NCBI GenBank assembly: GCA_905250125.1
Contig: CAJNOL010000270.1
Coordinates: 6,078 to 70,077 of the forward strand
DNA: 64,000 bases
From: Rotaria sordida
Lineage: Eukaryota; Rotifera; Eurotatoria; Philodinida; Philodinidae
Direction of reading: 5' to 3'
The position numbers were made by a program, and so were the translations under genes. The notes below the pieces were generated by a model. That model did no database searches, was not told the DNA's origin, and saw only the letters and a list, made by a program, of their open reading frames with translations. Position 1 is the stretch's first letter. Every line of letters begins with the position of its first letter. Shown here piece after piece: positions 21,568-34,900 of this stretch.

Positions 21568-23054
21568 TATTCAGAAACAAGAGGATTATGTTCAGTATTC
21601 ACAAAAACGTTTATAGAAATACGAATACGTACCTTAAATATGAAAACAGTAATATTCAATCGTAAAGTAATAGGAAGTTTAGACGAGTTAAATTCCTTCA
21701 CTGGGTATTCAAATATCGTTTTGAAAGATAATCGAAGGGCAATTTCTAACATCCACTCAAAAACGTTTTAAGATAGATATCGATGATTCTTAAATCATTT
21801 TGTAGAGAGCTTCGCCAGATTTTGGCCTTCCTTTCTTCCCTGTCCACTGAGTTCCATGACTGTTCATTTTTGACCGACCTTTCTCTCGAACAGCGAATAT
21901 TGTCTATGGATGATTCTATGCAATGAAAATTTGAATCTTTGTGTATAGAAGTTTCTGAAAAATGAATCCTATTAATCGAACGAATGATTTTGCAACCGAT
22001 ACAGCAAGTTCTAAATATGAATACGCTATTGCAAGTCTTACTTCGCTGATATATTACGAAACTAACTTCATCAAAAATAATTTTATAAGTTTAGTTTTAT
22101 AGAAAAACTGAATTATATGCTATCGATTTAAATAAAACGAGATAATCTCTACGAGTCATTTCCGGTTATAGCTTAGGATTCAACCGTCCTCACCCAGATT
22201 TCTATTATCTTTTACATTACAGTCTACAGGAATTATGCCAAAAGTTGAACTTCATTATACATGGAATGAATTAAAGATTTAGTTTTCATCTAATTATCAG
22301 GAATGAAACTGAAGATTGACTGTAATATAAAAAATCGAAACATTTCATTAGACTATAGATAACACTCAAAAACTTTTACCGTAATTCATACGTTAAACAA
22401 GCAGTTATTCGTGGGGGAAAAAGCGAGCTTAAAAAAACAAAATTCCACTTGAAAATGAGAAAAATATGTTGTGACAGACTCACAATGTCTCGTTGTTTGA
22501 AGTAAAATATGTCCTTTCGAAGAAAGAAATATCGTTATGAGGACTGCTTGTAAAGCTTATTTTTTCCTAATTGTGTATGTCGTAAGAAAGCAATAGGATG
22601 AAATCAAAATTGTGGACTTTGTGCAGGTGATCTTATACTTGATTGTCACAGACAACAAAACAAGAGAAAAGAAGAACAACACATGATTCTATTGGACGGA
22701 CAAGTAACAATTATGAATTTGGTAGAATTCTAGATGGCAGGATCGTTCAAAACGAACTCGAAGAACAAAATTAGGTTGATATAACAATAGAATCCAAAAA
22801 TGGATAGTCGGTCAATCGACTAGTATAACTAACTATAGTTGATCAAGCCAATTAAATGTTGGGTAACACTTCTGTTGACTTGAGGGTGTGGATAACGAGA
22901 AGACAACACTCATACTCACAAACTTTGTATTTAAATTTACCCGTTTTCTAAACTTAACTGAGAAAAAAACCTCAATTTTGATGCAAAATTTGTGTACTTC
23001 TATAATTACAGATGTCGCCATCGAGATTCTAAGATTCATTAAAATCCATCCATA
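21568..23054. other. Non-coding with a telomere-like hairpin near 22883-22921
   Basis: Short ORFs here lack recognisable content. GAGGGTGTGGATAACGAGAA followed by GACAACACTCATACTCACA is a decayed copy of the hairpin seen at 16151-16211. Confidence 0.45.
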
Positions 23055-23135
23055 TCTCTATAATAAAACACAATTGTCTGTCCGTCTGTTACCAGATTAA
23101 AGGTTAAAAGGTCAAGAGCCAAGAGTCAAAGATCA
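23055..23135 (+). mobile_element. Helitron 5'-end fragment
   Basis: TCTCTATAATAAAACACAA then GTCTGTCCGTCTGTTACCAG and TTAAAGGTTAAAAGGTC parallels the first 75 bases of the Helitron at 17845. No 3' hairpin and end was found nearby, so this looks like a truncated copy. Confidence 0.5.
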
Positions 23136-24161
23136 GGATCTGGCTGGATGTATGGTGCGGTGGAACGCGAGTGGATGAGTGAGGGCTGGTGTGAGGTGCA
23201 ATGACCATACTTGGAACAGGGCCGGTCGGTCTGCCGGTTACCGGTCCGGCTCGGTTGAACTTTTGAGACCGGCCGGTTTTTGCTGGTTTTTCACCGGTTT
23301 TTTTCTCATTTTTAGGAATAATATGTCATCGCTTTATAGACGTTATACATTATAACGGATAAAAATATCATGTTGATAATTGAAAATTAAAGTATGAGAG
23401 GTGAGAAAACATTATATGAAATCAGTACTACATTAATTTTTTCATCGCTGTACAATCCTGAAAGTTAGTCTCGAGTTGTATTGTTTATTGATTTCCAGCC
23501 AAAAAGCAGCAGTACATTTGCACTGTATGCTGCAGTATTACATTAAAAGCAATGCAGAAAAAGAATTCATATCTTCAAGAATCGATTTTATATTTATTGG
23601 ATAGTTTGCATTCTCTTTTGACATATTTATTGTTTATCTTTGCTAGATTAAAGACGACTAGCCTATCGTTTCTTATTGTTTAGATATGAGTTTCTTAGTT
23701 AGTGATTATTAGGAAGGACATAATGTTTGTCTGAGAATTGTGTTACTCTCGCTTTTTTCATTCAATTTATTTATTTCATGACGTTTCGAAGGACACGTTC
23801 TTCTTCGTCAGGTTGTTACAAATAAAATACAGATAAAATTGATGTACGAATGAGGAACACACGTATAAATGTATATATATATCAGTACAAAGATTGAACT
23901 CTCTCTTTTCTTTTTCTTTTTAATTTTGAAGAGTGGAACGGACGAAGAATAAAATAGGTAATATATTTTCTTTTTATCCCACTGTTGTCGTCTTATTGTC
24001 GTCCGTTGCGCTTTTGAAAGTTAAGAACAAAACACAAAAAGACAGAAGTGAAAATTCAATCTTTGTATTTATATATATTCATTTACATGTGCGTTGCTCA
24101 TTTATACATTAGTTTTATTTTTATTTTGTTTATAACAATCTGACCCAGAAAAAATTTCCTT

Positions 24162-26497
24162 ATGAACAACACAATCATGATTGATCCCGATAAATTGAAA
24201 TGTAGTCAAATTGAAGTCAAGTTAAAATTGAAGCAATTTATTTTAATAAAAAATGTTAGAGGAAATTATGAAAAGTGGTCAAACGATATTTCTTTAGTCG
24301 GAAGAGTTAATGAAAATGGTGTAGAATAAATTTTTGAAGATTATGCAGCATGGTAAGCTTATCGTTTTTCCTATTTTTGCAAGAGCTACTTTCATGATAT
24401 AATTCTTCATTTTAGCAATTATTGCTATTCAACATATCGAACTCATAGTACGAAAGATAAACATGGTCAAAGGAAGAATTGTGGGCTTAATTCTATACAT
24501 AAACATTTAAAAGAATGTTCATACAAATCTAAAAATCATTCATCTGTAATTACATTATCATCAACAAGCAATACTTTACCACAAACATCGTCATTACGTG
24601 AAGCATTTATACCAAAATTTACTTATAATAAAAACGAAATTTCAGATAACTTTTGAAAATAAATTAAAAGATGCAGAATTGAAGTTCGTTGTTGCTGGAT
24701 CACATAGTTTAAATTCACTTGAAAATAATGGTATTCTAGAACTGTTACAAGTGGATATCAAGATTGGAAGTCATTATGGAATGTTAGATATACATGATAT
24801 TTTTTATGGTCGTAAAACAATTCGTGAATATTTATTAACAAAATTTGATGCATATCTTAAGACAATAAGAAATATTCTCGGTGAACCAATAAAAGAACAT
24901 TGTTTAGCAGCAACATATGATTTATGGACTGATGATTTTGCTAAAAGAACTTATTTAGATTTCACTGTATTTTGGACAACCAAAGAATATGAATTAAAAC
25001 ATTCATTACTATGATGTAAATATTTCGAAGAAGCTTCAAAAACATCAGTAAATATTTGGCACGAATGTAAGTGAAGTGCATACTTCTGTCATATAAACAT
25101 TTGATAAGTTTTCAATGAAATTTATATTTTTTATATATTTAGTAAAAATCATTTTTAATTCATTCAATCTATCTTATGGTGATACACCAATAACTACTGA
25201 TTCTGGTTCGAACATAGTTACTACATTTAAAATTACAGATGAAACAAGATTATCTTGTATGGCCCATCGATGTAATACAGTACTAGAAACAGCGTGGGAT
25301 GAAACAAAAAAAACACACAAAGATTCTGAAATCTTTTGCAGTTGTGTGAAAGATTGGAGAAAATTTATTAATCAAACCAGTGGAATACAAGATGAATTAC
25401 CGAAATCAATTGAATGTAATAGTGGAACTCGACTATGGAGATCTTATTTTAAAGTGCACGATTCATTGAATGCTTCATTTACGGCATTAACTCAAATTTT
25501 AACTGCACGAAATAAACAACATCGTATTTTTAAATTAATAAAGTTTTATTGGTTGATATTGTTAATTTAATGGAACAATTCTCATTAATATTCCATCATT
25601 TAGAATTTTCTAATTGTCCAACACTACAGAATATAGTTCCGGCTTATTGCAAGATGGTGAGTTATTGTCAAATCAAAACAAATACACAAGAAAAACAAAT
25701 ATTCAACACATTAAAATCTGAAATACTGAAGGCATTAGATGATAAATATTGATCTTCTATCACGACATTACATTGGATTGCCACATTTTTAAAACCAACA
25801 TTCAAATCTTTAACATTCGCTCATGACAAAAAAGACCGAGCAAAACGTCATCATGAAATACAAAAAGGATTGCATGTATTAGCTGGTAATCTGTTAACAA
25901 CTTCAGCTGATGATCGACAGATATTAATCACGTCAACTGATTCTATCAGTTCATCTTCACCACCTCAAAAGAAGCCAAAAAATGATCCTTTTGCTGATAT
26001 TCGTCAACAAGTTCCAGCAAATCCATCTTTATCGTGCCGTCAAAAACAACATTTGAATCGTTAAACATTGAACTTGGTCGACAACTTCGGTTATATAACA
26101 ATATGACATTAGATAGTAATTATGAATATAATAATAATCTTTTGTTGTTTTGGAAAGAACAACACAACCATTTACCATTGTTGGCTAGAACAGCAAGATC
26201 CATATTTGCTGTACAAGGTAAGATGTTCATTTGATATAGTTATTTTCCAGATTTAGTACTAGGGGGGGGGGGGGGGTGTCAGGTAAAAGTTATATATCTT
26301 ATTACATTGAAATCTTATATATAACTTGCATTTATTTTTTATGTATTTTAGCATCATCTAGTGAAAGTGAACGATACTTTTCAATGTCAGGTCGAATAGT
26401 GATTGAACAAAGAAGTATTCTTGATTCTGATTGTGTTGAAGCCTTAGTTGAGCTCAAAGAAGCTTATCTTAATAATTTATGGCCTAAAGAAGAATGA
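24162..26497 (+). pseudogene. hAT transposase with BED finger, inactivated
   Basis: The N-terminal exon begins at ATG 24162 and has an in-frame TAA at 24327-24329. After an intron (acceptor at 24411-24415) comes a BED-type zinc finger (CYSTYRTHSTK with HKHLKEC). The RNase-H-like core follows in pieces: LAATYDLWTDDFAKRTYLDF near 24906-24965, DSGSNIVTTFK then RLSCMAHRCN near 25200-25275, and HWIATFLKPTFKSL near 25770. The C-terminal hAT dimerisation region is clear: LLLFWKEQHNHLPLLARTA, then, beyond an intron, SSSESERYFSMSGRIVIEQR (26353-26412), ending at 26497. Frameshifts near 24650 and 25545 and stops at 25012-25014 and 25750-25752 make it non-functional. It was formerly a cut-and-paste transposase of Ac type. 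Confidence 0.85.
26262..26276 (+). repeat. Poly-G tract (15 G)
   Basis: A run of 15 G inside a transposase intron. It is striking in AT-rich DNA and may be a sequencing artefact. Confidence 0.9.
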
Positions 26498-27451
26498 TAT
26501 TTGTATTGTGATTAATGACTACTTAAAACGAAAAAAAAAATTACTTTATTTTCATTTATATATATTATTATTTTGTAAATAATATGAAATATGATTTCAT
26601 ACCTGTGTTATTTGTAACAGTCGTTGTGAAATAGTAATCCAAGGTTATGAAAACTTTATTTTGTCATTTTTTGTTCTTTTCTTAAACTATTATTTGATTA
26701 AGAAGAAATAATAAAAAAGATTGTAATGAATCAGAAAATAAAGGAGGTGCAACGGGTTTGTCGTAACTACTTCAACTTTTCGAGATAATATACCTAAAAA
26801 CGTTAGAGATTTGTCATAAGTGGTCTCTTTTCTTCGGAGTTTGGCTAATCATAGACTATCTTTATTTGTTTTAAACAATGATGTATGTCAAGTGATCACC
26901 TTCACTCATACTACTACCATAGGATCCAAATCTATAGTATAATGAAGACTATTGATTCATATCGCGTCAAAACATCATTTTTTTCACAGTAATAAGCATA
27001 TCGAAACTGATATTGCATTAGTTGAGTTCTTATCTATCATACCTTAAAAAATACATACATTTGGTTTTTTACCGATCAGATTATACAATAAAACCGGCCG
27101 GTTTTTTGCCGGTCCAATCACAAATGTAGATCGGCCTGTAACGGGCCAGTTTGGTTCGGTCGAAAATGTCAAACTGGTCGGTCCGGAAAAACTGGACCAG
27201 TTCCAAGTCTGAGTTGAATAATCTCTATTCAGCTTTCCAAATAGCAAAAGAAAGATTTGAAATATTCAAATGAAATATTGTGAATTGGTTTAATATTTAA
27301 TATGAAAAATAACAGATGAAAATGATAAAAATAAATTAATAATTGAAGATTTATATAAAGAAAGAAGATGTTAATAGGAATAAAAATAAATTTCACCCAT
27401 GTCTTTATTAGAAAATTGTTGAATAAAAACTAAGAATAAAATCTAATTAAA

Positions 27452-30400
27452 TTAATTGGCATGTTTTTTAACAATAGTAAGATTTATTCTAAGAAAATGT
27501 GATTGATCATTATTTGAAATTTGTTCAATTGACTGTCGAAATAATTGAGCTTTTTGCCAAGCAGTATCATCATTATTATCATTTGAACTTGTTAATATAA
27601 CTTTAAAACCAATTCGAATATTTGATAAAGAATTTATTTTCTCGTCTAGAATATATTCAAATGATGAATTTGAACCTAAATTTAAAATAAGAGAAAAAAA
27701 AACAAGAAATTTAAATAAAATAAAAATTTGTAAAAATACTTTGTGGTATATCAATAATTAGTTGATCTCCAATATGTAATTGACAAATAATTTGAGCATA
27801 TTGATCAAAAATTGTTGATGGACATTGGATATTAATTTTATTAAATCGATAAAATTGTTCTTGTTCGGAATTAAATTGTATAAACCATGAAATAAATCCA
27901 TTTTGAAATAATTTATTTCTTGATAAATAAACCATTTTCCAATCTTTTTCAATTTTTCTTTGAATATTTGAAGATGAATAAACTTTATCGATCCATCCAT
28001 CTATTTGATTTTCTTCAAAACCATTACGATAATATTTATTTAATACAGAATTATATTCAATAGTAATAAAACCTTTTTCACATTCTTGATTATTTATTAA
28101 ATAAATAAATCCATTTGTTATATCATTCTAAAATATAAATTATATAAAAACTAATAATAAATTAAATTAAATAAAGAACTTTTTCATCTGTTTCTCCTCG
28201 TGCTAATTTCCAAGTAAGTGAACCACTTTGTCTTCCATGTAATTCACTTTCTTTTGTTAATTTTTCTTCATTTAACATACTAACTAGATCTTTTATTCGA
28301 CTAGAAAAAACAAAATAAAACAAAAAAAAACAAAGTTGAAATGAGAAAATCTATACTTGGAAATAATTTTGTTTTTATCTTGTTGATTAAGTTGTGATTG
28401 AATTTTTCGATTAATTTGAGAAATAATTTTCGCGAAGATATATTCATTAATATTTCTTGTTTGTATTGTTTGTTTAAAATGAGTAACATATCTCCAAGTA
28501 ACATCTTCAATATGATCTTTAGCAAAAGCAATACAATATGATAAACTTTTTTTCCATCCTTTTTCATAAATAAGTGGAGAATCACAAAGATTTTCACATG
28601 AATCACAATGAATCCATCGATTTTGATTTTCGGAATAAACTTCAGTCCAAACATGATCAGTTGTATCATATATATAACGACTTTCAAATGATAATGCACG
28701 ACAAAGACAAGTAAATAGATTTGCAGCTTCACCACAACGACCACAACGAGTTTCTAATAATTTTAATGGAGCATTGAAACGAGGAAAACGATATTGAGAT
28801 GAACAATTTGAACATCTTTTCAAAATAAATAAACAATATTTTAAGTAAGAAAAAAGATTTTTTTTGTTTTTTGTTTTTTTACTTATAAAGTTCGACTTTA
28901 TGTGCACCTCCTTGTTCTTGTTCTTCTCTTGTTGGTTGAACATATTGAAAAAAATCCATTGATTTTTGACATCGATCACAATTTGGATGATCAAACCACG
29001 TAAAAAATTCTTCTTTAAACCATCTTAATAACTCAATTAATAATAAATCACGTTTATCAATATCTGTTTGATTTTTTCGATTAGAAATTCTTCGATTAAA
29101 ATCTTCTAATGGAATTATGGATGAACGAATATAACGACGAAGATTAATATCTTCATAAGATTGAACTTGTTTTAATGTTGATAAAAATGGAATTAATTTA
29201 CTAAATTCCAATGGAATACCAAGATTATCATATGAGATTAATTTATATTCTAATTTATCATCATCAATTATTCCAAGATCTATAACATTACATTTTATCT
29301 AAATTTTTTTTTTATTTTGGTAATATAAAACCTTTCAATTATAAATATTTACTTGTTTAGATTGATCGAGAGGATTTGAATCAAGTTCATTTTCAAGTAA
29401 TTTAACTATTTCTTCAAGTTTTTCATTAGATGTTGTTTGATCAAATACATAATCATCATTCACCTACATTTTTTCATTATAGTAGTTATTTGCATTCTAA
29501 TCGTTATTTTATTATAGATTATACTAAGAATTGAAAACTTTTTTTTTCTATTAGATCTTTACTAAGACTAACTCAGATTTCAACTAGAAAAATACAAAAG
29601 ATAATATCTCGAATTAATTGACATTGACAAATAATTATTTTCATCATCTTCATGTTTATTATTTGTAGAAGTAGAATTGAAAATATCTTTTCTTATTCAA
29701 TATTAGAAAATAAATATCTGAATATATGAAATCAATTAAAATTAGATCTATTAAATATTCTTCAAATTTTTTTTTCTTTCTAACTATTTATCTATCAGCA
29801 AATTACAGATAATTCGAGTATAAATCAAATTAGTTTTGCTAAAATGCGTTATTATTCATGAAAAAAGCGATATATAATGATTGTGTATTCTTTCGAAAAT
29901 AACAAAAGTTTCTCACAAAAATATTTCAATAATAATTAAGATTTGGCAACAGTTTCAACTGTGATAATCGAAACTAATTCGGATATTTTTAACATTTGAT
30001 TAAATCAATTTAGTTGTCAACTTTCTCTAATCATTCAAAGTATATTTCTCAAGCGAGAAATGACGTACTCCTGTATTTGTGGACTACATCAAATACAGTT
30101 GAAGTACATCAAATCTAATATCAAATCAATCTTGAAACGACATACTTCAATACTTTCGTACTACCTGTACTCCTTCTATTCCCGCTCTACTTCTTGTGCT
30201 CTCATTGTACTCCGAAAGTCCATGGAGTTCAGTCGAAATACATGGACTTTGCGAAGTACTGGAGTACGTCGTTCCTCTTTGATATTTGTTCATTATAGAG
30301 GCAACTTCGATGTTCATTGAGTGATATGTAGAATTTTTTATTACATAAATCCATAAATAAACAGTGTTTGAAATATACAAGTATTGGCGAAATTCAGTTA

Positions 30401-31781
30401 AATGAAAATGTTTGTATTTCTGATGTTGATGAGCACGAGAAGTCATAAAGAATTTAATGATCTATTCGAGACGTTTCACAATAATTTGAAAAGACTCTTT
30501 GAATATATTTGTTAGTCTTTCAAATAAGAAACAAAACAATAAAACGTATTGAACATCTCTAGAGAAAATGGATTAAGTCAACTTTTTCGAAATCGTTATC
30601 GACAATATTGGATTAAAAATATTTTTTTTGTTAATTAATATAAATCATTGAATTAATAAGAAATTAATCTGAGTGTTACAAGGTATAAAAAGCAAGTACA
30701 GTAAAACCTCCCTATATGGGCACTTCTTATCTCTGGACAGTAGGCACTATTTTTAGGCAGTTCTGTATGACCGCTCTCTCTCTTAAATGGGCACGTAGTC
30801 AATGTTGAATCAGTAGAATAGTCTTTTTCCTCCTAATCGGTCTTTGTTGTTCGGTGAATGCGAGAGAGAAAAGAATCGTCCGACGTATAGCAAAGAAAAT
30901 GATCCGTTTATAGAATTCCTATTGCTCATTCACTAATGAGAAAGAAAAATTCTGGTGTTGTTTGATATTGTTGGACGAAATCATAGAGAAATGATGTCGC
31001 ACCATTGTCTCACGCTCGACAAGAAGATTGCCTTGATCAACGACTATGCTGATGAAGCTGAGCTCTCATAGCGCAAATAAAACTTGACCGGTGATTATAT
31101 GGATTGAAAAACTAATAGACAAAGGTCAATAATGGATTTTTTTCGAAAAACTGGATTGGTACTAAAAAAAATCGAAAAATAAACTCAGGTGAAGAGGAGA
31201 TATCAGCTGGTAACAGAGTAAGATTCGTGACACAGGAGAAAGTCTACAGGTAGATTGGCCGTATATATAAGAGTATCCTTTGTAATGTAGTGTGTGAGAA
31301 ATATTTTTGATCATCATTATAAGGACTCTCTAACAAGAATACTTCCATAAAGTGGCTGATTTGAAAAAGTCCTGTAGGTGCTCATCTCACAAAGGTTCTA
31401 CTGTATATCAACTCTTAGAGAAATATTTTTCATTGAAAATTTATCGTTAGAAAGAATGAAAATTTTCATTCCTAATATTGATCTGTGTGTTAAGATATTG
31501 TTCTCAGAAATAAATCGAAATGTAAATATCTTCAGTGATAATATTAATTGAGAAAAATGTAAATATCTAACCTGTTTAAATCCGATTGTTTGTAGACAAC
31601 TCATAGCTCCTGAATATTTGTGAAAAACTTCTTGAATATAATTGTTAGGTAATGTATGATGTCGATGATTATTTCTATCATTAATTAAATTTGAAATAAT
31701 ATCAATAAGAAGTGTTATTGTAACAATTCTATCATCTTCATTAATTATTTTTCGTAAATTATTAATAAAAGCTAAATCCAT
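27452..31781 (-). CDS. NGLY1: Peptide:N-glycanase (PNGase, NGLY1), 7 exons
   Basis: This cytosolic enzyme removes N-glycans from misfolded glycoproteins exported from the ER. Exons in transcript order: 31781-31572, 29463-29353, 29298-28883, 28815-28357, 28300-28180, 28127-27740, 27675-27452; all are in phase, giving 642 residues. The N-terminal PUB domain (residues 1 to about 75) contains FHKYSGAMSCLQTIGF. The transglutaminase-like core has zinc pairs CDRC and CSNC, then LLETRCGRCGEAANLFT with catalytic Cys273, DHVWTEVY with His300, and RWIHCDSCE with Asp317. The C-terminal PAW domain spans the last three exons (LHGRQSGSLTWKLARGE and EKDWKMVYLSR). The triad is intact, but the near-invariant Trp after GRCGE is Ala (A276). 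The first intron (2.1 kb) holds two transposon remnants. The gene follows RICH by 182 bp on the same strand. Confidence 0.93.
29464..30060. other. NGLY1 intron 1, part without recognised elements
   Basis: AT-rich intronic sequence; no coding or repeat structure recognised. Confidence 0.4.
30062..30270. mobile_element. Possible MITE, 209 bp, in NGLY1 intron 1
   Basis: The ends GACGTACTCCTGTA and, in reverse complement, GACGTACTCCAGTA form 14-bp inverted repeats with one mismatch. The interior has further short GTACT/AGTAC palindromes. No clear target duplication. Confidence 0.45.
30699..31403. mobile_element. Tigger/pogo-type non-autonomous element, 705 bp, TA flanks
   Basis: The left end CAGTAAAACCTCCCTATATG and the right end, in reverse complement, CAGTAGAACCTTTGTGAGAT share the CAGTARAACCT terminus of Tigger-like elements. 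Both sides are flanked by TA, the expected target duplication. Near 30999-31080 a remnant of an N-terminal transposase HTH is readable (LTLDKKIALINDYADE) before a stop, so this is an internally deleted derivative. It lies inside NGLY1 intron 1. Confidence 0.8.
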
Positions 31782-31963
31782 TTTATCTGGAATGTGTAAC
31801 AATTACTTATCATTATTAACAATAAATATGTATCGTTAGAAAAAAAAAAGAATCGATTAAATAAATAGATTTAAAAAAAAAAGAAAGATTAAATTCGTAT
31901 TGAAAAAAAAAAAGAAAAGAAAATGTTTGATAGTAATGTATCTATCACCGAATAAAATAAAGA

Positions 31964-34900
31964 CTAGAATTGAGTTATTTCTTCTGAAGGACTTAATGTA
32001 TTATCATGATGCGAAGTAAACCGACTATTATTTGTTTGAGCTGAATCTTTATTCGAATTAGCCATCTGACTATTCATATCAGGATTTATTTTAATAAGAT
32101 GAATATCATCATTAGATGTAGGAATAAATGATAAGACTTCTTTTGATGTTATTTTATCTTCTCTTTTTGATTGAATAACATCGTGCTCTTTAATATTATT
32201 TGAAAATTTTTGACGATGTTGTGACAAAAGTGATTGACTCTTTGGATTTTCTAATAAATTTTCCGTATTTTCATGACGATGAGAACTTTTTCCATTTGAA
32301 TTTGAATTTGATGAACTTGATACTAAATTAAAATTGAAGAATTTTATTTAAAAAAAACAATTTCTTAATTGAATTAATTTTTGTAAGTCAGTTAAAAGCA
32401 AAGATAATATCGATTTTGCGAAAATTGTCATATGAATGAAAGCGAGCGAAAGAAAACCTTTTTGCAAAAAAAATATTTCCTTTGAAGAAATTCTTCCATT
32501 AGACAAAAATATTCAAATAAATTCTCAATAGTAACAAAAAATTGTTTGTTGATCTCTGATTAAAATAAAATAAACCTGTTGTTTGTTCTAAAGAAATTTT
32601 ATCTGTTGATATATGTTCAACATTGATTTGTCGAGTAACTGTTGGCTCAACTTCAATTGATACTTGTCGATCAAATGGTACATGAGGTGCTCGTTTTTTT
32701 TTATTTATTCTTGGTGATCTATAAATAAAAATAAAAATTTCTTCAAACTTAATTTTTAAATAATAAAATAAATTTAACAGACGATTGTGATTGAGTATTA
32801 ACTATATTTTCATTGGAATTAGTAGAAGTTTTCTAAAAATAAAAGATAAAATTAAATGAATAAAAATAAAGCAAAAAAATAATTTACAGATTGAATAAAA
32901 GTTGGAATAAGATCAGGTTGCGATTGATATAATCTTTTATTATCAAGTTCAACATCTATTTGATTATTTGATGGAAATAATTGTTTATGATGTATTATCA
33001 TAAGTTCAACTATAAGTGAACCAATTGTAAACGAATTTGACATATAGATATTAGATGATTGATCTTTTGGATAGAGAATATTACATCCAATACATATACC
33101 TATATTACTGACTGTCATTTTATTTACAGATGAATATTCAGCAACACGACTTAAAAATCGAATTAAATAACTGAAAAAGAAAGAAATCATTTTTTTGCAA
33201 AGAGTTTTTTTTTGTTTCGTCAATTAATTAAAGAAAATAAAAACTAACCAAAGATTATCATAATTAACTTTAGGTAATTTATTTATTAATTGACTAATAT
33301 GTTGAAGACGATCTTTGTCACTACTAAAATTAAAAACATATTAAAGAATATATTTCGAAAAAATAATAACCTAATTAATGTAATTTGATTCCATAAAGGT
33401 AAAAGTGCATGAGTAAGTAAACAATCTGGAAGTTGTCTTAAATATTGTTTAAGTGTATTTGCTGGTACATGTGCATCATAAGAAAGATCTTCTAATTGAT
33501 TATTTTTATTAATAATTTGTAAATCAAGTTCTGTAACAAATTTTTTTTGTTTTTGTTGTGCTGGTGCAATACGAAAAAGACCTTCTTCTTCAATAGAATT
33601 TTCTAATAAATAAATACACATTTCAATAGGATAAGCTATTGGATGTTGAATTCTTTTTAAACAATGTTCAGATAAATCACAATGAAATGATGGTGCTAAT
33701 TTATAATTATCTAAACGATTTTTTATTTTTGGTATTCGATTTGATAAATATATTTGAATATTATTATAAAATGATTCTTCTTCAAATAAATATTTTATAA
33801 ATAAATCATAAGTTATGAAATATTCTTCACTAGCTATACGATTTGTTTCTGTTATATAATTATCACGATTTAATATTCGTATTTGATCAGATTCTCTACG
33901 AATATCTTCTAATTCACGATGACGTTCATCATAATTTGGAATTGTTATACGATCGGATCGAGTTCGAAATCTTTAAAAAAAATAAAGAAAATGAAAATAT
34001 TTGTTTATTTTTGTTTTAATTAATTAAAACAAACTTTTTTAAATTAGCTTCAGCTGTTTCAAATTTTCGTTGTGCACGTTCATAATTATCACGAAGATCT
34101 GACATTGTTTGTCGAATAAATAACTATTTAACAAATATTTATTTTTGTTTTAAGAAAAAAACTCTAGTAAATGAAATACTTGTTTTTCTCTAGCTTGTTC
34201 ACTAATTTTTCGAAAATTTTCAATTGATTCTTTTCTTTTTCCATCAATAAATTCATGTATTTCTATTAAATCATCAATAGTTGAATTTAAAATCGATGGA
34301 GAACCATTTTGTCCATATGGAGAATGATAACCTTGGGCAACATCACTCATACGAAACTCTTTAAATACTTTTAATATATCACTATCAATACTTTTATTTA
34401 ACTAGAACAAAAAAAAACATTTTTTCTTTTTGTTAAATAAAATAAAAATAATTTTTTCTAATAAATTAACTTACTACATCTTTGTCTGTTTTCCAAAGAT
34501 CAGCTAATACTTTACATGAATCTCTGATGTAACGAACACGATTTCGAAACTCAGGAACATCTTCATTTCTAAAATTTTATTTACAAAGGTGGTTTTTTTT
34601 TGTTCAAATCTTATTTTATCATTTTATACGAATTCTATGGAAAGAAATCATTTTAAAAATTTTTGCTTTTTCTTTTCTACAAACATAATTGCGTTAATAA
34701 AACGTTATTGTCAAATCAGCTTTTATAATTTCATGAAATTTTATTTAGAAAAACTCTCTTACAGCTTCGTTTGATATGTTACTATAAAAAAATAGATAAA
34801 TCACTTTTTATTTAATGCTTATAAAGTCTATCAGTTCATGCGACCAATGTTTTTTAGTGACATGTCAAACAATGTTCCATGAGAATATTATGACTAGAAA

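Larger units (their letters stand above)
23209..27208 (+). mobile_element. Decayed hAT-superfamily DNA transposon, about 4 kb
   Basis: The ends are inverted: ACTTGGAACAGGGCC on the left and, in reverse complement, ACTTGGAACTGGTCC on the right. Subterminal regions on both sides are rich in CCGGCCGGTTTTT-like motifs. A broken Ac-like transposase lies between them on the plus strand. No matching 8-bp flanks remain, so the insertion is old or the ends are slightly misplaced. Confidence 0.7.

Noticed and set aside
26262-26276. Poly-G run as a possible programmed signal
   Set aside because: Lies in a decayed transposase intron and is likely slippage or an assembly artefact.
28301-28744. 147-codon minus-strand ORF inside NGLY1
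   Set aside because: Out-of-frame shadow of the catalytic exon; Val/Ile/Lys-rich with no family match.
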